NCBI GenBank assembly: GCA_937924855.1 | Contig: CALEYQ010000004.1 | Location: 1-28,037 of the forward strand | DNA: 28,037 bases | Source: an uncultured Bacteroidota bacterium | GTDB lineage: Bacteria > Bacteroidota > Bacteroidia > JADZBD01 | Direction of reading: 5' to 3' | Shown: positions 16,532 to 25,004 of the stretch, in pieces | Numbering within the stretch: the first letter of the stretch is position 1 | How the letters are laid out: every line of letters begins with the position of its first letter | Made by a program: the position numbers and the translations under genes | The notes under the pieces: generated by a model | The model's database searches: none | The model's input: only the letters and a program-made list of their open reading frames with translations | Told to the model about the DNA's origin: nothing

Positions 16532-17203
16532 ATGAGGTACCTGATAATATTTTGTTTTCTTTCCCAAATAGCTCTGGGTCAGGAAGATCAAAAGCACCGC
16601 CTTTCCCAGGAAGGGGGTAAACTGGAACTCGGGCTTCGTTCAACTTTGTCTGCTTTCGGCAATCATGGCTTTATAAGCACAGGGGTTGGAGGGCAGTTTC
16701 GTTTGAAATTCAGCCATCGTTTAAACTCCGAATGGTTTGCCGATTATATCACAACAAATCTGGATGGTTTGGGAAAACGCACCGATGCGCATATTGGTTG
16801 GGCTGTAATGGGTTATTTTCTGAATTACAACCCCCTTCCGGGTACTTTTATGCCCTATTTCATGGGCGGGCATTGCTTCGATTACACCCGCATTGAAAAG
16901 AACATCGACGGCATAGATCGTTTAATGTACCAGGCTCCCAAAGAACGATGGAGTTCAGCGGTTCATACCGGTATTGGAAGCCATTATTTTTTTACCGAAA
17001 GGTTTAACCTTTCCCTCTCTGCCCAATATATGATTCACCTGGGCAACAAACTCGAGGCTCAGATAATTGAAGACCCCCTTGTTTCCAACCAGCCCTATTT
17101 ATTTATTAAAGAAGGAAAGGCCGGACTGGAAGGCCATTTGTTTCTAACTTTAAGTGCTAATTTGCTCGTGGCAGATTTATGGTCAAAGGCCTCCAAAAAA
17201 TAA
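16532..17203 (+). CDS. Outer-membrane beta-barrel-like protein 1
   Basis: A 223-residue protein that I do not assign to a named family. It starts with a signal peptide (MRYLIIFCFLSQIALGQ). The mature part alternates short amphipathic strands rich in aromatic residues and glycine (LELGLRSTLSAFG, VGGQFRLKFSHRL, WAVMGYFLNYN, GIGSHYFFTERFNLSLSAQY, GHLFLTLSANLLVADL), the pattern of a small outer-membrane beta-barrel of about eight to ten strands. I chose the ATG at 16532 because it gives the signal peptide directly; the frame is open upstream but has no better start. The last 25 nt overlap the next barrel gene, so the pair is translationally linked. Confidence 0.78.
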   Translation: MRYLIIFCFLSQIALGQEDQKHRLSQEGGKLELGLRSTLSAFGNHGFISTGVGGQFRLKFSHRLNSEWFADYITTNLDGLGKRTDAHIGWAVMGYFLNYNPLPGTFMPYFMGGHCFDYTRIEKNIDGIDRLMYQAPKERWSSAVHTGIGSHYFFTERFNLSLSAQYMIHLGNKLEAQIIEDPLVSNQPYLFIKEGKAGLEGHLFLTLSANLLVADLWSKASKK

Positions 17204-17802
17204 TTCTCATTTTCTTTGCAGGATTTTTGTTTTTCCTGCCATCCCTTTCCTTTTCCCAGGAGGAGGAAAAGGCAAAATACCTTCGCCCCACCGTATTCAG
17301 ATCGAGCGGTACTTTCTCAACGGGAATTTTTCTCAACGGAGCCCTGACTGCCAGCTATCTCACAGGAGGGTTCGATTATTATTTTTCAGAAAAATTTTCC
17401 TTTCGATCCGACGGCTTTTACTTTTTGAATTATCTGGAAGAAACCGGGCCCCTGCTTTCAAATCATTCCGTTTTTTCGGGTGTAAATTTTCATATTAAAA
17501 CCAAAAACAACTGGGACCCCTATTACTTTTTCCAGCCGGGAGTGGCATTTTCCCAAAGAACCGTCCCCCTATGTGATTCCCTGTGCTCATTGGGCGGGCA
17601 ATCCTCGTCCATAAGTCCCTTGTTTTCGGGTGGCTTGGGAACCAATTATTATTTTCAAAAATGGTTTCACATGTTTTTTGATGTTCGCCTTACCCAGGGC
17701 ACTCATCTTTCCTCCTACCAGCCCGTTTCGCTTTCTGATGTCCGGTTTTCCTTTGGGCTGGGCTGGAATATCATTTGCCGGAAAGACCTCCGTTTAAAGT
17801 AA
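17179..17802 (+). CDS. Outer-membrane beta-barrel-like protein 2
   Basis: A 207-residue exported protein with a long signal peptide (GLQKIILIFFAGFLFFLPSLSFSQ). It continues with strands typical of small outer-membrane barrels (TFSTGIFLNGALTASYLTGGFDYYFSEKFSFRSDGFYFL, described here in outline; VFSGVNFHIK; PLFSGGLGTNYYFQKW; VRFSFGLGWNIICRK). A Cys-containing loop (CDSLCSLGG) may form a disulfide. It resembles the upstream barrel protein in plan, but I see no close sequence identity. It starts 25 nt inside that gene in another frame, so the two are probably made together and may work together. The role is unknown. Confidence 0.78.
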   Translation: MVKGLQKIILIFFAGFLFFLPSLSFSQEEEKAKYLRPTVFRSSGTFSTGIFLNGALTASYLTGGFDYYFSEKFSFRSDGFYFLNYLEETGPLLSNHSVFSGVNFHIKTKNNWDPYYFFQPGVAFSQRTVPLCDSLCSLGGQSSSISPLFSGGLGTNYYFQKWFHMFFDVRLTQGTHLSSYQPVSLSDVRFSFGLGWNIICRKDLRLK

Positions 17803-17820
17803 AAATCGCTCCGGCCTTCG

Positions 17821-17828
17821 TATCTTTG
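17821..17828 (+). promoter_or_regulatory. Candidate -7 box for the ThiF-rhodanese gene
   Basis: TATCTTTG matches TAnnTTTG and ends 4 nt before the GTG start codon. No clear -33 element is visible. If real, the mRNA is close to leaderless. Confidence 0.35.
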
Positions 17829-17832
17829 AAGG

Positions 17833-18936
17833 GTGAATGAAGACCAAATAACCTCCCGTTTTAACCGGCAAATTATCCTTGAGGAAATTGGCAAAGAAGG
17901 GCAAACCCAATTGCTCAATTCCCATGTTCTTGTAGTGGGTGCGGGCGGACTGGGATGTCCGCTTATTCTATATCTGGCTGCGGCCGGAATCGGTAAAATT
18001 TCGATTGTTGACGGGGACCTTATTTCGGAAGAAAACTTACACCGGCAAATTTTGTTTGGATACGATGACATCGGCAGGAACAAGGCCGTGGTGGCGGCGG
18101 AAAAAATAAAAAAACTATATCCCGTTGCGCAGGTTCAGTATCATGAAGAATTTCTGGATAAAAACACCGCATTTTCAAGAATTGAGAAAGCAGATATTGT
18201 AGTTGATGGTTCCGATAATTTTGAAACCCGGTATCTGGTAAGCGATGCGGGGGTAATATTGGGAAAACCCCTGGTATCAGGTTCCATACATAAATTTGAA
18301 GGCCAGGTCTCCATTTTCAATGACCCTCCGGGGCTTGGACCCACTTACCGCTGTCTGTATCCATTTGCTCCAGGGAAGGACGCTCCTCCCCCCTGCTCTG
18401 TAAGTGGAGTAATCGGACCCCTGCCGGGTGTTGTGGGGTCGGTAATGGCCATGGAGACGATTAAAGTACTTGCCGGAATAAAAAATCGCTTATCGGGAAC
18501 TTTACTGCTGATAAACCTGCTCAGTCACAACTATAATAAAATAAAACTTGATCCGGATTTGAAAAATTACCGGGGACCAAAAAGCTGGGAAGAATTTTTG
18601 GGTTACGATTATTCATCCTTTTGCGGAACCTCATCGGGGGAAAAAATTGAGGTTCTGCATTTTGAAAATCTGAATTCTGTAAAAGGGTCTTATGCGCTTA
18701 TTGATGTAAGAGAGGAGGGAGAAATTCCCGAAATTGAATCCGGGAAAGTAATGCGGTTTCCACTTTCAAAAATTCTTGCGGGGCAAATTCCCGAAATAAA
18801 TTCCGACAATGCCATTTTCTTTTGTCAGAGTGGAATCCGGTCAGGACAGGCTTTGGAAAAGCTCAGCGGAAAACTAAAGGCAAGGATGTTTGCCCTGAAA
18901 GAGGGAGCAAAAAAACTACAAAGTCTGCTCGGTTAA
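17833..18936 (+). CDS. ThiF/MoeB-type adenylyltransferase fused to rhodanese
   Basis: A 367-residue E1-like enzyme. The family adenylates the C-terminus of a ubiquitin-like sulfur carrier (ThiS or MoaD type), and the rhodanese domain can supply sulfur. The ThiF/MoeB domain spans about 8-245: RFNRQIILEEIG, the nucleotide-binding VVGAGGLGCP (Gly36-Gly41), DGDLISEENLHRQ, Asp128 in DGSDNFETRY, and the Cys188 loop CSVSGVIGPLPGVVGS. The rhodanese domain spans about 270-367 and has its active Cys331 in CQSGIRS. The zinc-binding CxxC pairs of MoeB/ThiF are absent: the first position is Thr171 (TYRC) and no second pair follows. The start is a GTG. No ThiS, MoaD, thiG or moa gene is nearby, so thiamine versus molybdopterin use cannot be decided. 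Confidence 0.9.
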   Translation: MNEDQITSRFNRQIILEEIGKEGQTQLLNSHVLVVGAGGLGCPLILYLAAAGIGKISIVDGDLISEENLHRQILFGYDDIGRNKAVVAAEKIKKLYPVAQVQYHEEFLDKNTAFSRIEKADIVVDGSDNFETRYLVSDAGVILGKPLVSGSIHKFEGQVSIFNDPPGLGPTYRCLYPFAPGKDAPPPCSVSGVIGPLPGVVGSVMAMETIKVLAGIKNRLSGTLLLINLLSHNYNKIKLDPDLKNYRGPKSWEEFLGYDYSSFCGTSSGEKIEVLHFENLNSVKGSYALIDVREEGEIPEIESGKVMRFPLSKILAGQIPEINSDNAIFFCQSGIRSGQALEKLSGKLKARMFALKEGAKKLQSLLG

Positions 18937-21032
18937 ACTTTAAGGCCTAAAACCAGAATATCATCCACCTGTTCATGTCGACCCTTCCATTTTTCAAGGC
19001 ATTGGGCGAGGTACTGGTCTGCACCGGAAAAATCCTGGGTGGGGATGGAATTAAGAATTTCCCTAAATCCTGATTTTTTTTTTTTTTTTTTTTCTGGAAA
19101 ACCAAAATGGTATTTATGACCATTGGAAAATAAAAAAATCTGTTGCTCCCTGTTCAGTTGTAACGTCTGCGAGGAAAATGGTTTAATGTCCTGATGAAAA
19201 TATCCCACAGGTTGTTTATCGCCTTTCAATTCATAAAATTCATCACCTCTGAAAATCCAAACGGGATTGTGGGCCCCTGAAAAATGGAGGGACTGAAACC
19301 CTGAATCAATGGCAATGAGGGAAATATCCATCCCATCGCTGGCAACTGTTCCGTCTTCCAGCTTCAGCGAACCCATAATTTTCTCCCTGAGCCGGCCTAA
19401 AATCTCACCGGTCTGACGGGGATCGGTTGACACGGAAAGTTCATTGAGGTAATTCATTCCCATAATACTCATGAAGGCACCGGGAACCCCATGTCCGGTG
19501 CAATCGGCAACGGCCACAATGGTTATCCCTTCCGATCGTGTAAACCAGTAAAAGTCACCGCTGACAATATCCCTCGGCTTAAAAAAGACAAAGGATTCCG
19601 GAATAAGAGATTTTAGTTCTTCGCGCTTTTGAATTAAGGCATCCTGAATTCGCTTTGCATAGTTAATGCTGTCGGTAATATCCTTGTTTTTTTCAGAAAT
19701 TATCAGGCTCTGGCGTTCAGTTTCCTTGCTTTGAGCTTCAATTACCCTGTTTTGACTTTTTATTTTCTTAAACCGGTTGAACAAGGCCAGAGAAAACAAA
19801 ACCACCAATAAAACAATTACGGAAAGGGAAACGGAAATTATGAATTGCCGGTTTTGTTCGGAAAGTGCCTTTTGTTCAATCAATTCCAATTCACCCTTAA
19901 GGGCTTCTTCTTTTATTCCGTATTCATATTTAAATTGTGATTCAAGGGATTTCTTTGTCAACTCATCGTTCCTAATGCTATCTAAATACAACACTGAGAA
20001 TTTCAGGTGTTTAAGTGCACTTGGAAAATCTCTTTTGGATTCATAAATCTTAGACAAGACTTCATGTGTGCTTTGCAGGTTATATTTATCTCCATGCCTT
20101 TGACCAATTTCAATACTCTTCAGTCCATATTTTAGAGCTTGTTCAAAATCTCCCCTGGTGTGCAACAGGTGAGCCATGTTTGAATATACAGCCGTAAGGT
20201 CTCCCTGGTTATTATTGGATTTCGAAATGCTTTCGGCCCGGCTGTAGTAATACCAGGCCGAATCCAGTTGTCCCATTTTATGGTAGGTGGATCCAATATT
20301 TCCCATGCTGGTGAGGGCAGAAAGGGCATGCGTTTTTGCTTTTAAATAATCTAAACTCTGAATATGGTAGCTCAAAGACTTTTCGTATTCTTTGGTATTG
20401 GAATGAACATTCCCAATATTGGTTAAAAGCATTCCCACGGCAATAGAATCTCCCAGAGATTTACGGATTTCGGCTGCCCTGAAATAATTATCAATGGCTT
20501 TTTGATTTTCCCCAAGGCGGAACTGAACATTAGCAAGGTTGGCCAAAACACTTGAGAGGTCTTTTTTCTTTTCAGGAACTTTCTCTAAAATTGAAAGAGA
20601 GGACAAAAATATATCCAGAGCTTTCAAAAATTCTCCCTTATAATAAAGGATATTACCGAGATTATTCTGGCAGAGAGCAAGTTGTACCCGGTCTCCCAAT
20701 TCCATAAACAACAAACCTGCCCGTTGTAAATCTTCAGCGGCTTTGGAATATTCTCCCATATTTTTATAAACTACACCCCGGTTGTTATATGCTTTAGCCA
20801 GGTGGAATTTGCTGGCTGAAGATTTTGCAAACTGAAGCCCTTTTTCAATAAACATAAGGGCGCTATCGGGATGGTTATTCCGATAAATCCAACCCAGGGC
20901 ATTATATCCACTTGCCAATTGAGTATCGGAGCGGGATTCACTGATTATTTTCTTCAGGGAGTCTGAATTAATTGCTCCCGATAAAGAAAGAAAACAAAAA
21001 CTAAATAGAGAAAATAAAAGGGGGCGCATCAT
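18933..21032 (-). CDS. TPR-transmembrane-SpoIIE protein with degenerate metal site
   Basis: A 699-residue paralogue of the phosphatase at 8109-10166. Its order is: signal peptide (1-21), about eight TPRs (about 40-350), a coiled region, one transmembrane segment (395-419), a coiled coil (QSKETERQSLIISEKNKDITDSI) and a SpoIIE domain (about 480-699). Asp493 (SGDF), Asp510 (DCTGHGVPGA) and Asp690/691 (QVDDI) are kept, but the motif that reads SDGFADQFGG in the paralogue is SNGHKYHFGF here (636-645), so the metal Asp is Asn637 and the nearby Asp is His642. Six lysines (648-653) encoded by A20 follow at once. It is probably weak or inactive as a phosphatase and may act as a sensor or decoy. The start is the first of two adjacent ATGs (21032, 21029). 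It overlaps the ThiF gene's 3' end by 4 nt. Confidence 0.9.
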   Translation of the reverse strand: MMRPLLFSLFSFCFLSLSGAINSDSLKKIISESRSDTQLASGYNALGWIYRNNHPDSALMFIEKGLQFAKSSASKFHLAKAYNNRGVVYKNMGEYSKAAEDLQRAGLLFMELGDRVQLALCQNNLGNILYYKGEFLKALDIFLSSLSILEKVPEKKKDLSSVLANLANVQFRLGENQKAIDNYFRAAEIRKSLGDSIAVGMLLTNIGNVHSNTKEYEKSLSYHIQSLDYLKAKTHALSALTSMGNIGSTYHKMGQLDSAWYYYSRAESISKSNNNQGDLTAVYSNMAHLLHTRGDFEQALKYGLKSIEIGQRHGDKYNLQSTHEVLSKIYESKRDFPSALKHLKFSVLYLDSIRNDELTKKSLESQFKYEYGIKEEALKGELELIEQKALSEQNRQFIISVSLSVIVLLVVLFSLALFNRFKKIKSQNRVIEAQSKETERQSLIISEKNKDITDSINYAKRIQDALIQKREELKSLIPESFVFFKPRDIVSGDFYWFTRSEGITIVAVADCTGHGVPGAFMSIMGMNYLNELSVSTDPRQTGEILGRLREKIMGSLKLEDGTVASDGMDISLIAIDSGFQSLHFSGAHNPVWIFRGDEFYELKGDKQPVGYFHQDIKPFSSQTLQLNREQQIFLFSNGHKYHFGFPEKKKKKKSGFREILNSIPTQDFSGADQYLAQCLEKWKGRHEQVDDILVLGLKV
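19074..19093 (-). repeat. 20-base poly(A) homopolymer inside the SpoIIE gene
   Basis: Twenty uninterrupted A on the coding strand (T on the plus strand) encode the end of a Glu codon plus six Lys codons in the current frame. Gain or loss of one or two bases would replace the last roughly 46 residues, including the conserved QVDDI. It is either a slippage site or an assembly error. Confidence 0.97.
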
Positions 21033-21050
21033 AACAGGCAGGTGAAAATA

Positions 21051-21100
21051 CAAAAAAACAATAAAAAGCAACAAAGCCTCCCGAGGGGAGGCTTTGTTGC
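21051..21100 (-). terminator. Strong intrinsic terminator of the beta-propeller gene
   Basis: The arms gcaacaaagcctccc (21068-21082) and gggaggctttgttgc (21086-21100) form a perfect 15-bp stem with a 3-nt loop. On the minus strand the stem is followed by TTTTTATTGTTTTTTT. It lies 18 nt past the stop of the propeller gene and about 35 nt before the SpoIIE gene start, so it separates the two minus-strand transcripts. Confidence 0.88.
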
Positions 21101-21118
21101 GGATAGAAATATTTCCAA

Positions 21119-24100
21119 TTAATGAATTACTACCTTTTTATAGGCCTGATCCTTTCCGTTAGAGATAATAAGCATATAAATGCCTTTACCGGATTGCTCA
21201 AGATTTACTTTGCCGGAATATTTTCCGCTGAAGTTATCGATTCGATCTTCAAAAACAGTTTGTCCCAGACCATTACAAACCTTAACCGTGTAATTATCGC
21301 GGGCAAAAGTTTCGAATACCACATCGAAAGAGCCGTTGTTCGGATTAGGGAAAACATTAAAGCTTCCGTTACCGAACAAATCATTAATTCCGGAGCAGGT
21401 ATATACAGATCCCGTAACAGGCGTCCTGGCCGTATTACAAACGATGTCGGTATATGTCCAGTTATAGAAGAAGTAATAATAGCCTGGTAATCCGGCATTA
21501 CTTCCTGTGATATTCACGCTGGGTGATGTATAAGGATAAACAGCACCGGTGGAGTTTCTGTATAAATCCACCAGGCCACGGCATTTAATAAAGTAATTGT
21601 TGCCGGGATAAATGGGCAGGTCAAGAATTACCGCTGTCATAATAGCCGGACTGGCAGGAATGAAAACAGTAGTATCGAGATACACATTACCCTGGGGATC
21701 GATAATTTCAATGGTTCTGTTTCCGCCGCTTCCCGACAAAACATCCACCGTATTTAAAACAATTGGATTAATAACATCGAAATATAATCCCCGAATGTCA
21801 TTCGCCGTAAACATTGACCCACTCCCGAATGTATTATTTATGGGTCCAACAGTTCCCGGATTTCCGGGAGGGAAGGTTTCATCCACATAATAAGTAGTTG
21901 TGGCGCTGATGTTGGGGGAATAGGTATTTCCGGTTGCCAGAAGGTTTCCACCACCTGGTGCATCCCACCAGCGAACCGTTCCCGGAGCTGAAGGAATGGC
22001 CGTTAAATTAACTACTCCTCCGGGAGCACAAACCGAATCACCTACGGTCTGAGGTGCCGCATTCGGGCTGGCGGAAATAGTAATATATCCGGTCATGGTT
22101 TTTGTGTCGGAACCAACCGAGTTGCTCACGGTTAAAGTAACATTATAGGTTCCCGGTGTATTATAAATAACCAAAGGATTCTGAGCGGTAGATGAAGCCG
22201 GGTTTCCACCGGGGAAGCTCCAGGTCCAGGATGTTGGTTGTCCGGGTGAATAATCGGTAAACTGTATGGCAGCACCTGGACAAGCAATTTTTTTGTTGGA
22301 ACCGAAGTTTGCGACAGGCGGATAATTTCCGGGCACATAAAAACCGGATTCCCACATGCCGCGACCATAGGTAGAAGCCCGTAGTTTATTGCCGGCATAA
22401 AACACTTCGATTTGGGTAACCACCACATTCGGCAAACCACTGGAAAAGGGTTGCCATACGGTCATGGTTCCATCTTTGAAAAACACACCGGCATCGGTTC
22501 CAATATACAACTCATCATTGCTGTTGTTTACGAAGGTGATGCAGTTAATAGGAATGTTGGGGAGCGATCCGGATAAGTTAGTCCAGGTAGCTCCGCCATC
22601 GGTGGTTTCAAAAACTTTATTTGTATTGGTATATCCTGAATAGGTAACCCAGGCTTTATTAGGATTGGTATTGTGACAGGCAATGTAACTTACAAATCCG
22701 GGAGGGAGAGTTGTAATCTGAGTCCAGGTTCCTCCGTTGTTCGTGGTTTTGTAAACATTGGAACCCTTTGCCACCCAAATAATATTTACATCAGCCGGTG
22801 AAACAGCCAACTGATTGATGGTTTGGGTTCCGGGAATTGTTCCCAGGGCACTCCAGTTTTGTCCTCCGTTGGTAGAACGGAATACATTCTGAAATCCTGA
22901 GTAAAGTGTATTGGCAACGGTCGGACTCTCCCTCCAGGGAGTTACCCAGGCACCGGTTCCGGTAATTCCGTTGGTTGCATTAGACCAGGTATTGCCGCCG
23001 TTTGTGGAACGGTTCAAAGAACCATTGTATTGAGAACCCCACATATTCTGATCATTTCCAAAACTGATGAAGGCAAGCATTCCATCACCACCCATAACTC
23101 TTGCCCATGATCCGTTAAAACGGTTCGTACCGTTATCCTGCCAGCCTTGCAATAAAAGGTTGGCGTTGGTGGTCGACTGACCAAAACCATACATCTGGGC
23201 GATTTGCAGGTCATTACTCAGGTCGGTCCAGTTGGTTCCATTGTTTGTTGTGCGGAACAATCCTCCGTCGTTGGCAGAATAAACCGTAGTGCCGTTGATA
23301 TAAACCAAATCGTGAATATCGGCGTGTACATAAGGAGCACCGGATCCCGTCCAGTGCCCATTCAGGGTAAAGGAACTTCCGCCATTGGTAGAGCGCCATA
23401 TATTTACGCCCCCCACTACAATTTCGTTAGCGTTGGTAGGAGATGCCGCAATGGCCAAATCATACCAGCCTTGTCCGCCGGAATCGCCACCATTCGAATT
23501 CCAACCCAACACATTAGTTGGACTGGTGGTATTCATATTAGAAAATGAAGCTCCGCTGTTGGTAGAGCGATACATACCCTGAAAACCATAGTCGGTGGCG
23601 GGGCGTGCAGCGATCAGATAAACATAGTTAGGATTGGCGGCAGTAACGGCAATGGCCAAACGGCTTACATTGGTAGAGGCAGGCAATCCGGTGGTTACCA
23701 GAGTCCAGCTAGCTCCACCATTAGTAGAGCGGTAAAATTGTGCACCGCATGCGTAAACAGTATTTGGATCGCCCGGTTTAAATTCCATGTCTTTGAACGA
23801 ACCGGCCTGAACATTTGTGAAGGTTACACCCCCATCCGTGGAGCGGAAAATTCCGGCAGAAGTAGCAACCAGAATAGTGCTTGTGCTGTTTGGGTTAATG
23901 AGCACTTTGCTCATCATTCGGGTTTGGGGAACATAAAATGAAAGACCGGTAGGATTCCATGTAGTTCCTCCATCGGTGGATTTCAATAGTCCAACCGTGT
24001 AATTATCCCCGGCATCTCCATCTCCTGTTGCCATGTACATAATTTGGGTGTTCGTGGGGTCGATAGCGATATCGGTACATCCGATTACCTGGCTAAGCTG

Positions 24101-24607
24101 GTCGGTATTGGTAGTCCAGTTAGCACCTCCATTAACAGATTTCCAAAGGCCACCGGAGGGAGAGCCTACGAAAATTGTATTGGGGTCGGTAGGGTGAAAG
24201 CGAACAAAATTACATCTTCCGGCTCCGCCATTGGTTGGAACGGTCGGAGGTCCGATAAAGGTCCAGTTTCCGGCCTGAAAACCACCGGTTTGTTGTTTAT
24301 AGTTGGTCATTTCCCTATAAACCATACCCGGGTCATACATTTCTCCGTTAGCAGAAACGCGGGGGGCCTGAAACCATTCCCAGCGTTTAAATTGTTTAAA
24401 ACCGGGGACACGAATGGGGTCTTCATTATTATGCGACTGCCGGTATTCGGCCTTATAGGCATCAACATAATCGTTGAATGCTTTTTGAGTCTCAAAAAAG
24501 TTGGCTTTTGGATCCTGCATCATTTTCACCCAGTCCTGAGAAAACAGGCCGGTGGAAACAAAGCAACAAAGCATGGCAATGGCGAGGTTGCGGAAATTTG
24601 ATTTCAT
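21119..24607 (-). CDS. Secreted sortilin/BNR beta-propeller protein with PKD and T9SS domains
   Basis: A 1162-residue exported protein. A signal peptide (1-23, ending GLFSQ) precedes an N-terminal segment (QDPKANFFETQKAFNDY) common to this Bacteroidota family. Residues about 110-755 form VPS10/sortilin-like beta-propeller repeats, each carrying an Asp-box-type turn such as KSTDGGTTW, RSTNGGASW or TTNNGGTW (at least ten copies). Then come a PKD domain (765-845, WTWSFPGGNPASS), a Cys-bearing Ig-like segment (846-910), a beta-sandwich region (915-1060) and a T9SS type A sorting domain (1083-1162, VFPNPNNGSFDV, NGLGQTVFE, KGIYMLIIS). It should be anchored at or released from the cell surface. The ligand is unknown; the fold suits adhesion or glycan and protein binding. 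No catalytic residues are evident. Confidence 0.94.
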   Translation of the reverse strand: MKSNFRNLAIAMLCCFVSTGLFSQDWVKMMQDPKANFFETQKAFNDYVDAYKAEYRQSHNNEDPIRVPGFKQFKRWEWFQAPRVSANGEMYDPGMVYREMTNYKQQTGGFQAGNWTFIGPPTVPTNGGAGRCNFVRFHPTDPNTIFVGSPSGGLWKSVNGGANWTTNTDQLSQVIGCTDIAIDPTNTQIMYMATGDGDAGDNYTVGLLKSTDGGTTWNPTGLSFYVPQTRMMSKVLINPNSTSTILVATSAGIFRSTDGGVTFTNVQAGSFKDMEFKPGDPNTVYACGAQFYRSTNGGASWTLVTTGLPASTNVSRLAIAVTAANPNYVYLIAARPATDYGFQGMYRSTNSGASFSNMNTTSPTNVLGWNSNGGDSGGQGWYDLAIAASPTNANEIVVGGVNIWRSTNGGSSFTLNGHWTGSGAPYVHADIHDLVYINGTTVYSANDGGLFRTTNNGTNWTDLSNDLQIAQMYGFGQSTTNANLLLQGWQDNGTNRFNGSWARVMGGDGMLAFISFGNDQNMWGSQYNGSLNRSTNGGNTWSNATNGITGTGAWVTPWRESPTVANTLYSGFQNVFRSTNGGQNWSALGTIPGTQTINQLAVSPADVNIIWVAKGSNVYKTTNNGGTWTQITTLPPGFVSYIACHNTNPNKAWVTYSGYTNTNKVFETTDGGATWTNLSGSLPNIPINCITFVNNSNDELYIGTDAGVFFKDGTMTVWQPFSSGLPNVVVTQIEVFYAGNKLRASTYGRGMWESGFYVPGNYPPVANFGSNKKIACPGAAIQFTDYSPGQPTSWTWSFPGGNPASSTAQNPLVIYNTPGTYNVTLTVSNSVGSDTKTMTGYITISASPNAAPQTVGDSVCAPGGVVNLTAIPSAPGTVRWWDAPGGGNLLATGNTYSPNISATTTYYVDETFPPGNPGTVGPINNTFGSGSMFTANDIRGLYFDVINPIVLNTVDVLSGSGGNRTIEIIDPQGNVYLDTTVFIPASPAIMTAVILDLPIYPGNNYFIKCRGLVDLYRNSTGAVYPYTSPSVNITGSNAGLPGYYYFFYNWTYTDIVCNTARTPVTGSVYTCSGINDLFGNGSFNVFPNPNNGSFDVVFETFARDNYTVKVCNGLGQTVFEDRIDNFSGKYSGKVNLEQSGKGIYMLIISNGKDQAYKKVVIH

Positions 24608-24818
24608 GGTGTTGGTTTAAAAATTGGTTATGGTTGGGTCCGGGAGGAACGAATGGAAACAATAAAGCTATGAAAGGGAAGGGAAATTTCAAAATTTATT
24701 TTTTCCATGGGAAAAGGCTCTGGTGAGTCGTTTCTCTGCCGCTACGGGCGAGACCGGAGCCTGGGCCACCGTTGGCGGAGAAGGCACAGGAATGAGGCCT
24801 CCTGCTAACCCCATGTCC
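24608..24818. other. Intergenic stretch without a gene
   Basis: Beyond the weak promoter candidate I see no gene, RNA or clear repeat in these 211 bases. They lead into the 23-bp tandem array. Confidence 0.6.
24663..24694 (-). promoter_or_regulatory. Possible promoter of the beta-propeller gene
   Basis: On the minus strand TTTTG (24690-24694), a 19-nt spacer and TAGCTTTA (24663-24670) fit the Bacteroidota pattern with one mismatch in the last base of the -7 box. The 5' leader would be about 50 nt. Confidence 0.3.
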
Positions 24819-24930
24819 CTTCGACAAGCTCAGGGACCGCACTTCGACAAGCTCAGGGACCGCACTTCGACAGGCTCAGGGACCGCACTTCGACAGGCTC
24901 AGGGATCGCACTTCGACAAGCTCAGGAACC
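24819..24930. repeat. 23-bp tandem repeat, five copies
   Basis: Copies of cttcgacaagctcagg plus a gaccgca spacer start at 24819, 24842, 24865, 24888 and 24911, an exact 23-bp period. Copies 3 and 4 have g for a in the core (gacaggctc), and the fifth ends with ctcaggaacc. The core word is the same as in the array at the left edge, but the unit length differs. A small palindrome (tccgcc-ac-ggcgga) follows at 24938-24951. Confidence 0.95.
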
Positions 24931-25004
24931 ATCCTTTTCCGCCACGGCGGATCAAAGGGTCAGACCATCGCACTTTAGAAATTTTGTTTGAAGGATAGAA
25001 ATAT

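Noticed and set aside
24819..24930. CRISPR array
   Set aside because: The period is 23 bp with no unique spacers of 30-40 bp between repeats, and no cas gene is nearby.
24723..24998. A 91-codon open frame through the 23-bp array
   Set aside because: Its composition comes from the tandem repeat and it lacks any recognisable fold. I treat it as non-coding.
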